Assembly (NCBI RefSeq): GCF_013607875.1
Contig: NZ_VDES01000002.1
Location: forward strand, 513,638-577,637
Direction of reading: 5' to 3'
Length of the DNA: 64,000 bases
Source of the DNA: Blastomonas ursincola
GTDB taxonomy: Bacteria; Pseudomonadota; Alphaproteobacteria; Sphingomonadales; Sphingomonadaceae
Shown: piece after piece, positions 34,692 to 43,537 of the stretch
Layout of the letters: every line of letters begins with the position of its first letter
Numbering within the stretch: the stretch's first letter is position 1
Notes under the pieces: model-generated
What the model was told of the DNA's origin: nothing
The model's input: the letters and a program-made list of their open reading frames with translations, nothing else
Databases searched by the model: none
Made by a program: the position numbers and the translations under genes

Positions 34692-34713
34692 GTGTATTGC
34701 CGTTACAATACAC
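34692..34713. promoter_or_regulatory. Inverted repeat GTGTATTG-N6-CAATACAC at the ABC-operon start
   Basis: Perfect 8-bp arms at 34692-34699 and 34706-34713 around ccgtta, ending 4 bases before the ATG of the ABC ATPase (34718). GTGTA...TACAC half-sites are typical for YtrA-type GntR repressors that control small ABC exporters. No GntR gene is in the window. Its placement, covering the translation start, fits a repressor site on a leaderless or short-leader mRNA. Confidence 0.55.
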
Positions 34714-34717
34714 CACC

Positions 34718-35353
34718 ATGCTGACGTTAACCGACATTTCCCGATCCTATGGCCGCAAGCGGGTGCTTGACGGTGTTTCCGCCACCTTTCCCATCGGGCT
34801 GACGCTGCTGGTCGGGCCCAGCGGGGCGGGAAAGTCGACCTTGCTGCGGTTGCTCGCCACGGCGGAGAAGCCCAATGCGGGGGCGATTGCCTGGGACGGG
34901 GCGGCACTGCCGGGGGCGCGCAAGGCCTTGCGGGCAGTGCTGGGCTATGCGCCGCAGGCGGTCGATCTGCCCGAGGATCTGACCGCGCGCGAATTTGCGC
35001 TGCATATGGCGGCGTTGAAGGGGCTCGATGCGCGCACTGCGGACCTGCAGTTCGGTGCGATTACCGAGCGGATCGGGCTGCATGCCGATATCAACAACCG
35101 CATCGCCACCTTTTCCGGCGGCATGCGGCGGCGGCTGGTGTTTGCGCAGGCGATGCTCGGCGCGCCGCGACTGCTCGCGCTCGATGAGCCGACGGCGGAG
35201 CTCGATGGCGAAACGGCGGCTCAGGTCAGCGCGCTGATCGTCGAGCGGGCGGCCGAGGCGGTGGTGGTGATGACCACGCACCTTGCCGATGCGCTCGCGC
35301 CCCAGGCGGTGCAGGTGCTGCGCGTCGACCAGGGCCGGGTCGCGCCGCAATGA
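34718..35353 (+). CDS. ABC transporter ATP-binding protein
   Basis: 211 residues, one nucleotide-binding domain. The Walker A is LLVGPSGAGKSTLLRL, the Q-loop lies in VLGYAPQAVDLPED, the signature is FSGGMRRRLVFAQAM, the Walker B is LLALDEPTAELD, and the switch His is in VMTTH. It is a short, exporter-type (DrrA/CcmA-like) ATPase. The stop overlaps the permease start (ATGA). A palindrome at the start suggests dedicated repression. The substrate is unknown. Confidence 0.92.
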   Translation: MLTLTDISRSYGRKRVLDGVSATFPIGLTLLVGPSGAGKSTLLRLLATAEKPNAGAIAWDGAALPGARKALRAVLGYAPQAVDLPEDLTAREFALHMAALKGLDARTADLQFGAITERIGLHADINNRIATFSGGMRRRLVFAQAMLGAPRLLALDEPTAELDGETAAQVSALIVERAAEAVVVMTTHLADALAPQAVQVLRVDQGRVAPQ

Positions 35354-36783
35354 TGTTGCCTCAGCCATCGGGCGCGCAACCGGCGGCGCAACCGGGGGCG
35401 GTGCTGCGTTCCTCGTTCGCCACCAGCCTGATGCGCTATCGGCGCAGCTGGGGGCTGTGGCTGCTGCTGCTGATCGCGCCGGTGGGCGCGCGCTTCATGA
35501 TTTCGGACGAGAGCGGGCGCGGCGTGGCGATCGCCGTCGCCGATCAGTTGCCGGTGCTGACATCGGCGATGCTCGGCGTGTGGCTGGGCATCGTGGTGAC
35601 GACACTGCTGCTGCCGGTCGGCTATATCTACCTCCGCGCCAATACCAACCGCCGCCAGCCCTGGCAGGTGGAAGAGGTGACCGCCGCGCCGCGCGTCGCG
35701 ATGCTGCTCGGGCGGTTCGCCGCCGATGCCGCGGTGCTGCTCGGCACGCTGGGCGCGCTGACGCTGGCGGGCTGGTTCCTCGGCTGGCTGATGGTGAGCG
35801 GCCCCTACAGCCTGTGGCAGATTGCTTATCCGCTCTGGCTGATCGCGGCGCCGCCGCTGGTCGCGCTGGCGGCGCTGCGCATCCTGTTCGATGCGGTCCC
35901 GTGGCTGCGTGGCGGACTGGGGGATCTCGCCTATTTCTTCGTGTGGATGGCATCGATCGTGATGCCGCTACTGGGGGCGAACCAGCCTTCATCGTTCACC
36001 GCCAATCTGTTCGACCATCCGGGCTTCGTCCGCCCGCTCGCCGGGCCCGAGCCTGCGGGCGAGATGAACGTGCAGATCGGCGGGGTGGACCCGGCCACGC
36101 TCAAGCCCGGCCGCATCGACCTCGACGTGGCCGCCGGGCTGCACGCACCGGGCTATATCGCCGCGCGCCTTGCCTGGATCGGGATTGCGGTGGCGCTGGT
36201 GCTGGTCGCGGGGCTGATCTATCGCCCGCACCGGTCGGGGCGCAAGCAGGCCGGCCAGGGGCGCATTGCGAAGCTTCTCTCCGCCGGGCCACCGGCGGCC
36301 GCGCGCGCCGATGCGCCGCCGGCGCCGCCTGCCCGGTCGGCACTGCTGGGGCTGGTTCTGGCGGAGTTCCGGCTGATCGGCGCAGGACGACTGTTCCTGC
36401 TGCTCGCGGCGGCGGCGACGCTCGCAGGGATTTTCGGCGATTACCGGCATATCGGCAGTCCGGCGGCGCTGCTGCTGCTCGTCTTCGCGCTGAGCGCGCA
36501 GGCCGGGCGCTGCGAGGCGCGGGGGCTGTTGAAGCTCACCGCGACCACGGCGACCCTGCCGATGCTACGCCGGGCGGCGTTTGTTGTTGCGGGGCTGGCA
36601 TGGTCGCTGCTGCTCGCGCTGCCCGCCGCGATCGTGCGCGGATCGGGCGAGCCGCTGCTGCTCGCGCTGACCACCGGGGCGGCGGCTTCGGTGACCGCAA
36701 TCACGCTTGCCGCGCTGACGGGGTCGTCCTTCGCGCCGCGCGTGGTGCTGCTGATCGCCTGGTATGTCTATTTCTCGAGCTGA
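35350..36783 (+). CDS. ABC-type transport membrane protein
   Basis: 477 residues with about ten or more predicted membrane helices in two clusters (residues about 20-260 and 330-475). The first helices lie in LMRYRRSWGLWLLLLIAPVGARFMI and VLTSAMLGVWLGIVVTTLLLPVGYIYL, the last in VTAITLAALTGSSFAPRVVLLIAWYVYF. No clear conserved motif lets me name the substrate. It is translationally coupled to the preceding ATPase, so the two form an ABC exporter. The protein has no separate partner, implying a homodimer or a fusion of two permease halves. Confidence 0.8.
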   Translation: MMLPQPSGAQPAAQPGAVLRSSFATSLMRYRRSWGLWLLLLIAPVGARFMISDESGRGVAIAVADQLPVLTSAMLGVWLGIVVTTLLLPVGYIYLRANTNRRQPWQVEEVTAAPRVAMLLGRFAADAAVLLGTLGALTLAGWFLGWLMVSGPYSLWQIAYPLWLIAAPPLVALAALRILFDAVPWLRGGLGDLAYFFVWMASIVMPLLGANQPSSFTANLFDHPGFVRPLAGPEPAGEMNVQIGGVDPATLKPGRIDLDVAAGLHAPGYIAARLAWIGIAVALVLVAGLIYRPHRSGRKQAGQGRIAKLLSAGPPAAARADAPPAPPARSALLGLVLAEFRLIGAGRLFLLLAAAATLAGIFGDYRHIGSPAALLLLVFALSAQAGRCEARGLLKLTATTATLPMLRRAAFVVAGLAWSLLLALPAAIVRGSGEPLLLALTTGAAASVTAITLAALTGSSFAPRVVLLIAWYVYFSS

Positions 36784-36910
36784 CGCCAATTCATGGCACC
36801 ATGGCGCGCGCCCTCGACCCTGACCAATCGACAGGCCTATGACCCACCGCATTGCTGCTGTCACAGGCGGCGATTAGGATCGCGCTACCCAGCACCAACA
36901 GGAGAGAACC

Positions 36911-37708
36911 ATGCCCGCGCATGAGATAGATTATGAGATCAAGGGCCAGGAATTGCAGTTCGTCGAGATCGAACTCGACCCCGGCGAGAGTGCGGTGGCC
37001 GAGGCCGGGTCGATGGTCTGGAAGGACCCCTCGATCGAGATGACCACCGTGTTCGGCGACGGCAGCGACGACCAGGGCGGCGGCTTCATGGGCAAGCTGC
37101 TCGGCGCGGGCAAGCGTCTCGTCACCGGCGAGAGCCTGTTCACCACCGTGTTCACGCACACGGGCTCTGGCAAGGCGCGCGTCGCCTTCGGTGCGCCGGT
37201 GCCGGGATCGATCCTGCCCATCGACCTGTCGCAATATGGCGGGCGGCTGATCTGCCAGAAGGACAGCTTTCTCGCTGCGGCCAAGGGCGTGTCGATCGGC
37301 ATCCATTTCCAGAAGCGCATCCTCACCGGCCTGTTCGGCGGCGAGGGCTTCATCATGCAAAAGCTCGAGGGCGACGGCATGGTGTTCGCGCAGATGGGCG
37401 GCACGATCGTCGAACGCGAGCTGCGCGCGGGCGAGGAGCTGCACGTCGATACCGGTTGTATCGCCGCGTTCACCGGCAATGTCGATTTCGACCTGGTCTC
37501 GGCGGGCGGCATCAAGACCTCGCTGTTCGGCGGCGAGGGCCTGTTCTTCGCGCGGCTGCGCGGGCCTGGCCATGTGTGGATCCAGTCGCTGCCCTTCTCG
37601 CGGCTCGCCGGGCGGATGCTGGCTGCCGCAGGACCGCGCGGCGGTCAGAACCGGGGCGAAGGCTCTGCGCTCGGCGCGTTTGGCGACCTGATCAGCGGCA
37701 ACAACTGA
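36911..37708 (+). CDS. AIM24/TIGR00266-family protein
   Basis: 265 residues. The family pattern is a beta-rich repeat: EIDYEIKGQELQFVEIELDPGESAVAEAGSMVW, GGFMGKLLGAGKRLVTGESLFTTVFTH, GGTIVERELRAGEELHVDTGCIAAF, then GIKTSLFGGEGLFFARLRGPGHVWIQSLPFSRL. AIM24 proteins are widespread and soluble; in yeast mitochondria Aim24 supports membrane organisation, but the bacterial role is unknown. AGGAGAG precedes the ATG. A bidirectional terminator follows, shared with the MipA gene. Confidence 0.92.
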   Translation: MPAHEIDYEIKGQELQFVEIELDPGESAVAEAGSMVWKDPSIEMTTVFGDGSDDQGGGFMGKLLGAGKRLVTGESLFTTVFTHTGSGKARVAFGAPVPGSILPIDLSQYGGRLICQKDSFLAAAKGVSIGIHFQKRILTGLFGGEGFIMQKLEGDGMVFAQMGGTIVERELRAGEELHVDTGCIAAFTGNVDFDLVSAGGIKTSLFGGEGLFFARLRGPGHVWIQSLPFSRLAGRMLAAAGPRGGQNRGEGSALGAFGDLISGNN

Positions 37709-37713
37709 GGATG

Positions 37714-37750
37714 AAAGGCCCCGCGCGTCGCACCGGCGCGCGGGGCCTTT
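37714..37750. terminator. Bidirectional intrinsic terminator
   Basis: 14-bp perfect arms AAAGGCCCCGCGCG and CGCGCGGGGCCTTT with a 9-nt loop, placed between the convergent AIM24 and MipA genes. The T-runs on both strands are short (three bases). It should terminate both transcripts. Confidence 0.85.
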
Positions 37751-37757
37751 CCGAAAA

Positions 37758-38705
37758 TCAGAAGGTGTAGGTCACGCCGACGCCGCCGAAATACTGGTTG
37801 GCATCGCCGCGGATCGACACGATCGGGCTGTCGGCAAAATCGCCCTGCAGCCGCGAATAGCTGGCGAGCGCGAACACGCCCCAGCCGCCATCAAGCGCGT
37901 TGCCCGACAGGTCCAGGCCGAGCAGGACCGAGGTCTGGAGCGACTTCAATCCCCCATCGGCACGGAAGCGCGGCAGACCCGATGCAGCGCTGCCGGCGGC
38001 ATCGACGCTGAAATAGGTATTGGCATAATCGCCATCGACGAAATCGGCTGAGGCGGAGACGTTGACCACGCCCTTGGTGCCGAGCAGCCGGTTATAGCTG
38101 ACCTGCGGCGTGACGATCGCGCCCGAATGCACCCCGGTCACGTCGAACAGCGCGTCGGTGGTAAAGGTCATGCTGTCGAAGCGGCCGAAGATGCGGTTGA
38201 TCTTGACCCCGCCCGATGCGCCGAGCTCGAGCGCGATCGGAAAGTCGCCCAGCCGCTTGACCACGGCGTCGCGGATGCGATTGTTGCGCTCGGGCCGAAC
38301 GCGGAACATGGGGCCGGCGATGAATTCCACCTTGGGCAGCACCGGGTCCTTGACCAGGTCGACGAACAGGCCCGGGCCGCGTGCAGCGAAATTATAGCCC
38401 TTGTAGCTGCCCTGGATGATCGGAGCGGGAAAGAAGACATACTGGTCCGAGCCTTCGTAGCTGGGCACCATGCCTGCCCCCAGGCCCACGGTCATGTAGA
38501 AATCCTTGGCAAACACCGACTGCGACATCGCCGCGGCGGTGGCGAGAAGCCTCATCTGTTCGGGCGTCGGCCCGGGCTTCGCGGGGGCCTGCTGCTTCTG
38601 TTCCTCTGCGGCAGGCGCGGGCGGCTGGTCAGCTACGGCCTGGGCAAGCGCAGGCGTGCTGACGCTGGCAAACAGGGCAAGGCTCGCAAGGGTTCTGGCG
38701 ATCAT
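37758..38705 (-). CDS. MipA/OmpV-family outer membrane protein
   Basis: 315 residues with a signal peptide (residues 1 to about 22). An Ala/Pro/Gln-rich linker of about 50 residues precedes a beta-barrel domain beginning FYMTVGLGAGMVPSYEGSDQYVFFPAP, the MipA/OmpV hallmark, and ending YFGGVGVTYTF with the C-terminal Phe required for outer-membrane insertion. MipA-like proteins act as outer-membrane scaffolds or porins. The start at 38705 is taken from the signal sequence MIARTLASLALFASV; longer open frames are not supported. Confidence 0.9.
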   Translation of the reverse strand: MIARTLASLALFASVSTPALAQAVADQPPAPAAEEQKQQAPAKPGPTPEQMRLLATAAAMSQSVFAKDFYMTVGLGAGMVPSYEGSDQYVFFPAPIIQGSYKGYNFAARGPGLFVDLVKDPVLPKVEFIAGPMFRVRPERNNRIRDAVVKRLGDFPIALELGASGGVKINRIFGRFDSMTFTTDALFDVTGVHSGAIVTPQVSYNRLLGTKGVVNVSASADFVDGDYANTYFSVDAAGSAASGLPRFRADGGLKSLQTSVLLGLDLSGNALDGGWGVFALASYSRLQGDFADSPIVSIRGDANQYFGGVGVTYTF

Positions 38706-38984
38706 CGGATGAATTCCATGAAGGATGGCGCTCCGCCGGGGCGAGAGCATGTGGGGGGACACCGCGCGGCCCGATATAATGCTGCGGTGCAACAGATCAA
38801 GGCGATTGCGCAGGGTGCGGAGTTTTGTGAATAAATTTACAGGATGACAAATCAGGGCCTTCGCACTTGCCGCAATTAGACAAGATTCTTGCAGCGATCA
38901 TGCGGTGATCTCGCTCATGTCGCGTAAATCAACACCATCAGCTGTCAATTTGTGACACTGCCTGATTCGCAAGAGGAAAGCCCC

Positions 38985-40577
38985 ATGTCCTATACCGATC
39001 ACATCCGCGCCAACGAACAGCTCGTTGCCAGCAAGCAGGGCCGCTGGACCGGCATCAACCCGGAATCCGTCGCGCGCATGCAACTGCAGAACCGGTTCAA
39101 GACCGGTCTCGACATCGCGCGCTACACCGCGAAGATCATGCGCGAGGACATGGCCGCCTATGATGCCGATCCGTCGCAATACACCCAGTCGCTGGGCTGC
39201 TGGCACGGCTTCATCGCGCAGCAGAAGATGATCGCGATCAAGAAGCATTTTGGCACCACCAAGCGCAAGTATCTGTACCTGTCCGGCTGGATGGTCGCTG
39301 CGCTGCGCAGCGAATTCGGCCCGCTGCCCGACCAGTCGATGCACGAGAAGACCAGCGTGCCCGCGCTGATCGAGGAGCTCTACACCTTCCTGCGCCAGGC
39401 CGATGCGCGCGAGCTCGACCTGCTGTTCAGCGGCATCGACAAGGCACGCGCCGCCGGTGATACTGCGAAGGAACAGGAACTGCTCGCCCAGGTCGAGAAT
39501 TTCCAGACGCATGTCGTGCCGATCATCGCCGATATCGATGCCGGTTTCGGCAATGCCGAAGCCACCTATCTGCTCGCCAAGAAGATGATCGAGGCCGGCG
39601 CCTGCGCGCTGCAGATCGAAAACCAGGTGTCGGACGAAAAGCAGTGTGGTCACCAGGACGGCAAGGTCACTGTGCCGCACGAGGACTTCCTCGCCAAGAT
39701 CCGCGCCTGCCGCTATGCGTTCCTGGAACTGGGCGTCGAAGACGGCGTCATCGTCACCCGCACCGACTCGCTGGGCGCTGGCCTGACCAAGCAGATCGCG
39801 GTCAGCCACGAGCCGGGCGATATCGGCGACCAGTATAACAGCTTCCTCGATTGCGAGGAGATCGACCCCGCGACCGCGCGCAATGGCGATGTCATCCTCA
39901 ACCGCAACGGACGCCTGCTGCGCCCGAAGCGTCTGCCCAGCAACCTGTTCCAGTTCCGCGAAGGTACGGGCGAGGATCGCTGCGTGCTCGACAGCATCAC
40001 CTCGCTGCAGAACGGTGCCGACCTGCTGTGGATCGAGACCGAAAAGCCGCATGTCGAGCAGATCGCGGGCATGATGGACCGCATCCGCGAAGTCGTTCCC
40101 AACGCCAAGCTGGTGTACAACAACTCGCCTTCGTTCAACTGGACGCTGAACTTCCGCCAGCAGGTCTATGACGCGATGGTCAAGGAAGGTCTGGACGTGT
40201 CCGAATATGACCGTGCCCAGCTGATGGATGCCAAGTACGACGATACCGAACTCGGCATCGCCGCCGACAAGCGCATCCGCACCTTCCAGGCCGATGGTGC
40301 GCGCCGCGCGGGCATCTTCCACCACCTGATCACGCTGCCCACCTATCACACCGCCGCGCTGTCGACCGACAATCTGGCGAAGGAATATTTTGGAGAAGCG
40401 GGCATGCTGGGTTATGTACTCGGCGTCCAGCGGCAGGAGATCCGTCAGGGGATCGCATGCGTGAAGCACCAGAACATGTCTGGCAGCGACATCGGCGATG
40501 CTCACAAGGAATATTTCGCTGGCGAGGCGGCGCTGAAGGCAGGCGGCGTCAACAACACGATGAACCAGTTCTCGTAA
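38985..40577 (+). CDS. aceA: Isocitrate lyase
   Basis: 530 residues, the length of the long (Pseudomonas-type) isocitrate lyases. The active-site signature is KQCGH (in SDEKQCGHQDGKV), with other family elements WLSGW-like YLSGWMVAAL, IADIDAGFGNAEATY, TRTDSLGA, and LVYNNSPSFNWTLNF. It splits isocitrate to glyoxylate and succinate, allowing growth on acetate and fatty acids; malate synthase is not in the window. A good AAGAGGAAAG ribosome site precedes the ATG. An intrinsic terminator follows. The 280-bp leader probably holds the promoter and operator, not identified. Confidence 0.97.
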   Translation: MSYTDHIRANEQLVASKQGRWTGINPESVARMQLQNRFKTGLDIARYTAKIMREDMAAYDADPSQYTQSLGCWHGFIAQQKMIAIKKHFGTTKRKYLYLSGWMVAALRSEFGPLPDQSMHEKTSVPALIEELYTFLRQADARELDLLFSGIDKARAAGDTAKEQELLAQVENFQTHVVPIIADIDAGFGNAEATYLLAKKMIEAGACALQIENQVSDEKQCGHQDGKVTVPHEDFLAKIRACRYAFLELGVEDGVIVTRTDSLGAGLTKQIAVSHEPGDIGDQYNSFLDCEEIDPATARNGDVILNRNGRLLRPKRLPSNLFQFREGTGEDRCVLDSITSLQNGADLLWIETEKPHVEQIAGMMDRIREVVPNAKLVYNNSPSFNWTLNFRQQVYDAMVKEGLDVSEYDRAQLMDAKYDDTELGIAADKRIRTFQADGARRAGIFHHLITLPTYHTAALSTDNLAKEYFGEAGMLGYVLGVQRQEIRQGIACVKHQNMSGSDIGDAHKEYFAGEAALKAGGVNNTMNQFS

Positions 40578-40655
40578 GAGCGCGGTTCATGGTGATCGGT
40601 ACTGCGTTGAAAAGAATGTTTGACCGATAAAGTTTTCCTGGGGAGGAAAAAGGTT

Positions 40656-40692
40656 ACCCCGCCGGTGGCAACATCGGCGGGTTTCCTTTTTT
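40656..40692 (+). terminator. Intrinsic terminator after aceA
   Basis: CCCCGCCG (40657-40664) pairs with CGGCGGG (40675-40681), followed by a T-rich tail tttccttttttc. It lies 80 bp after the aceA stop codon and ahead of the VOC gene. Confidence 0.85.
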
Positions 40693-40746
40693 CATGGTTC
40701 GACTTCGTGGTATTTTGTCGGCCGACTCGTTTGATGGAGGCGGCAT

Positions 40747-41130
40747 ATGGGCAAGGTCATCGGGCTGGGCGGGCTTTTCTTGAAATCCCCGGACCCTGAC
40801 GCGTTGCGCGCATGGTATTCGCGCGTGCTCGGTCTGGCCTTCGACGACTGGGGTGGGCTGGTCTTCCTGCCGCAGGACGCCGCGAATCACCCCGGCGCGG
40901 GCACGGTCTTTTCGCCCTTCGCGCAGAGCAGCGAATATTTCGCGCCGTCCACCAAGGAGTTCATGTTCAACCTGATGGTCGACGATCTCGAGTCCGTGCT
41001 TGCCCGCTGCGCTGCCGAAGGGGTGGAGCCGGTCAAGACCTTCCCCGCCGAGGCGAACGGCCTGTTCGCGCACATCATGGACCCCGAAGGCCGCAAGATC
41101 GAATTGTGGCAGCCCAAGCCGATGGCGTGA
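40747..41130 (+). CDS. VOC-superfamily (glyoxalase/bleomycin-resistance fold) protein
   Basis: 127 residues, one VOC domain. The paired beta-alpha-beta-beta-beta units are visible: GLGGLFLKSPDPDALRAWYSRVLGL and FMFNLMVDDLESVLARCAAEGVEPV, and the C-terminal segment HIMDPEGRKIELWQP supplies the metal-ligand Glu typical of the fold. Such proteins are metal-dependent lyases, dioxygenases or resistance proteins; the substrate is unknown. A ribosome site (GGAGGCG) precedes the ATG. It is a separate unit, since a terminator lies between it and aceA. Confidence 0.9.
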   Translation: MGKVIGLGGLFLKSPDPDALRAWYSRVLGLAFDDWGGLVFLPQDAANHPGAGTVFSPFAQSSEYFAPSTKEFMFNLMVDDLESVLARCAAEGVEPVKTFPAEANGLFAHIMDPEGRKIELWQPKPMA

Positions 41131-41195
41131 TCCCGGCGCATCTGCGCAGGCGATGGTCGCGTAGCTGGGCGAGTACCACATCACAGGGGGCCATG

Positions 41196-41765
41196 ATGTT
41201 CCGATATGCCTTGCTTGCGCTCAGTCTTGTTTCCGTTTCTGCGGCAAGTGCCCAGCCAGCGTCCTCTTCCGCTCCTAATGCCACAGCGGCCCGTGCAAGC
41301 CTGGTGGGATCGTGGGAAGGCGAGCTCGGCTATCTCGACTATTCGGCCAACCGCTGGTTCGGCATTCCGGTCAAAACGCGCATCATCGACCAGGGCGATG
41401 GCGCGACGATGCTGCGTGTTTCCGATTTCGACGATGGACCCAAGGTCGGCATTGTCCGCATCACCACCGGCGAACTGTTCGATGAGAAGGCCGACACGGT
41501 CTCGGTCGCAACCTTCCGCAAGGGTCGAGCTGTCGAAGTAATGACCTATGCGATCCGGATCGATCCGGGCTCGCGCGATGCCACGCACTGGACGATGGTC
41601 GAGGAGACAAAGGCCAGCGACGACAACCGTCCGGCAACCCTCCGCCTCACCACCGTGCGCGATGGCGACAAGGTCGAGACGTTGAAGGAGGTCGATTTTC
41701 TCGACGACGACAAGAGCGAGTGGCTCACCCGCAACCGCACCCGCTTGACGCGCGTTGGCGACTGA
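41196..41765 (+). CDS. Exported hypothetical protein
   Basis: About 189 residues. A signal peptide (FRYALLALSLVSVSAASAQ) is followed by a beta-rich domain beginning SLVGSWEGELGYLDYSANRWFGIPVKTRI, resembling a lipocalin-like or DUF1579-like small barrel, and containing RNRTRL near the C-terminus. It is expected in the periplasm. ATGs at 41193 and 41196 are adjacent; the latter sits at better distance from the CAGGGGG ribosome site. Family and function are not recognised with confidence. Confidence 0.7.
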   Translation: MFRYALLALSLVSVSAASAQPASSSAPNATAARASLVGSWEGELGYLDYSANRWFGIPVKTRIIDQGDGATMLRVSDFDDGPKVGIVRITTGELFDEKADTVSVATFRKGRAVEVMTYAIRIDPGSRDATHWTMVEETKASDDNRPATLRLTTVRDGDKVETLKEVDFLDDDKSEWLTRNRTRLTRVGD

Positions 41766-41808
41766 CGCCAGTTCACCTGCGTCCCATCATTCGCGCAAAG
41801 GTCCCGCC

Positions 41809-42213
41809 ATGCTCCGCTATGCCGCCGCCTATCTGTTCACCGGGCTCGCCTTCGCGCTGATCGACAGCGTCTGGCTCAAGACCATGGCCCCGCGGCTCTA
41901 CCAGCCGCTGCTTGGCGACCTGCTCGCACCCTCGTTCCGGCTTGCTCCGGCGGTGATATTCTATGTGCTGTACATCGCCGGCATCCAGATTTTCGCGGTG
42001 GTCCCTGCGCTCGCCGATGGCCGCTGGCAGACCGCGCTGGTCAAGGGCGCGCTGCTCGGCTTTTTCTGCTACATGACCTATGACCTGACCAACCAGGCGA
42101 CGCTCGCCACCTGGAACACGAAGATCACCGTGCTCGACATCATCTGGGGCACGTTCCTCACCGGATCGTCGGCGCTGGTGGGCTTTGCGGTAACGCGGGC
42201 GGTGTTCAAATAA
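41809..42213 (+). CDS. DUF2177-family membrane protein
   Basis: 134 residues with four predicted membrane helices. The family pattern is LFTGLAFALIDSVWLKTMAPRLYQPLLGDLL at the start, then APAVIFYVLYIAGIQIFAVVPAL, GALLGFFCYMTYDLTNQATL, and WNTKITVLDIIWGTFLTGSSALVG at the end, all typical of DUF2177. Function is unknown. It is followed directly by the dispersed repeat copy B and then converges on ung. A 43-bp gap follows the exported hypothetical gene. Confidence 0.9.
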   Translation: MLRYAAAYLFTGLAFALIDSVWLKTMAPRLYQPLLGDLLAPSFRLAPAVIFYVLYIAGIQIFAVVPALADGRWQTALVKGALLGFFCYMTYDLTNQATLATWNTKITVLDIIWGTFLTGSSALVGFAVTRAVFK

Positions 42214-42214
42214 C

Positions 42215-42296
42215 CGTCATTCCCGCGAAATCGGGAATCCCGCTTCTCCGCGTCAGTTGCCCGAGGAAGCGGGGCCCACGCCCTCGGGGGTGACAA
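42215..42296. repeat. Dispersed palindromic repeat, copy B
   Basis: 82 bp with the same architecture as 13295-13375: outer CGTCATTCCCGCG and a GGGGGTGAC end, a first hairpin TTCCCG...CGGGAA around gaaat, and an inner CCCGCTTC / GAAGCGGG pair. It lies in the gap between convergent DUF2177 and ung genes and may also act as a terminator there. Confidence 0.75.
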
Positions 42297-42301
42297 GCAG
42301 G

Positions 42302-43030
42302 TCAGGCGGCTTGCACGCTCTCGGGCAATCGCCAGTCGATCGGCTCCAGTCCCTGGCCTTCCAGAAACGCATTCGCCTGGCTGAAATGCCCGCAGCCCAG
42401 GAATCCGCGATGAGCCGAGAGCGGCGAGGGGTGCGGGGCCTTCAGCACCAGATGCCGTCCGCCGCGATCGACGCTGTCGACGCCCGCCGCCTTCTTTTGC
42501 GCATGGCTGCCCCAGAGCAGGAACACGACCGGGTGTTCTAGCGCATTGACCCGCGCGATCACCGCATCGGTGAACTGCTCCCACCCCTTGCCCTGGTGCG
42601 ACCCGGCATCGCCCATCTCGACCGTCAGCACCGCGTTGAGCAGCAGCACGCCTTGTCTCGCCCAGGATTCCAGGAAGCCGTGGCGCGGCAGCGCTATGCC
42701 GAGATCGCGCTGCAATTCCTTGTAGATGTTCACCAGCGAGGGCGGCACCGGCACGCCGGGACGCACACTGAAGCACAGGCCATGCGCCTGGCCGGGGCCG
42801 TGATACGGGTCCTGCCCCAGGATGACGACGCGCACCTTGTCCGGCGGGGTGAGGTCGAGCGCACGGAACCAGTGGCTGCCCGGCGGAAAGATGCGCGCGC
42901 CCGCCGCCTTGCGCTCTAGCAGGAAGCGCTTGAGATCGGCCATGTAAGGCGCGGCAAACTCGCCAGCGAGCGCCTCGCGCCATTGCGGATCGAGCTGGAT
43001 GGTGGCTTGGGGGCTGGCACTGTCGGGCAT
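42302..43030 (-). CDS. ung: Uracil-DNA glycosylase
   Basis: 242 residues. The family-A hallmark [18 protein letters not shown] is present with the catalytic Asp, together with [37 protein letters not shown], and the C-terminal [21 protein letters not shown] with the catalytic His. It removes uracil from DNA in base-excision repair. The length matches the family (about 225-240 aa). A monocistronic unit; the dispersed repeat follows its stop. Confidence 0.97.
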   Translation of the reverse strand: MPDSASPQATIQLDPQWREALAGEFAAPYMADLKRFLLERKAAGARIFPPGSHWFRALDLTPPDKVRVVILGQDPYHGPGQAHGLCFSVRPGVPVPPSLVNIYKELQRDLGIALPRHGFLESWARQGVLLLNAVLTVEMGDAGSHQGKGWEQFTDAVIARVNALEHPVVFLLWGSHAQKKAAGVDSVDRGGRHLVLKAPHPSPLSAHRGFLGCGHFSQANAFLEGQGLEPIDWRLPESVQAA

Positions 43031-43150
43031 GCGCGCGACCTTGACGCGGCCCCGGGGGCAGCGTCAAGCGAAGGGTTGGCGTCTTGACGCAGAATGATGC
43101 TATGCCATGTCGCCATCACGAATCGCGACGCATTAGCAGGGGTTGCCATC

Positions 43151-43531
43151 ATGCCGCTCACCCACGCCAAGCCTGTCACCTTCATCAACACCGCCAACCG
43201 CCGCGCCGCCGAAAGCTTCTATCGCGACGTGCTCCAGCTTCCGTTTGTCGCTGACGACGGCTTTGCCGCCGTGTTCGATCTGGGCAGCGCGGTGCTCCGC
43301 ATCACCGAGCTGGAAGGCTATGCCGCCTCGCCGCACCCGGCGCTCGGCTGGTCGGTCGAGGATATCGAGCAGACCATGGAGCATCTGGCCAGCCGGGGCG
43401 TCGCGCCCAAATTCTATGAAGGCTTCGGCCAGGACGCGCTCGGCATCTGGACCGCGCCCGATGGGGCGGCGCGTGTCGCCTGGTTTCAGGACCCCGACGG
43501 CAACTTGCTCAGCGTCGTGCAAAGCGGCTGA
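43151..43531 (+). CDS. VOC-superfamily protein
   Basis: 126 residues, one VOC domain with FINTANRRAAESFYRDVLQLPFV, the second half ALGWSVEDIEQTMEHLASRGVAPK, and the closing WFQDPDGNLLSVVQSG. The Glu normally serving as the last metal ligand in the terminal DPDGN-E segment is replaced by Leu-Ser, so metal binding is uncertain. It is different from the VOC gene at 40747. The upstream gap to ung is 120 bp and divergent. Convergent with the SDR gene at 43538, only 6 bp away. Confidence 0.88.
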   Translation: MPLTHAKPVTFINTANRRAAESFYRDVLQLPFVADDGFAAVFDLGSAVLRITELEGYAASPHPALGWSVEDIEQTMEHLASRGVAPKFYEGFGQDALGIWTAPDGAARVAWFQDPDGNLLSVVQSG

Positions 43532-43537
43532 GCCGCT

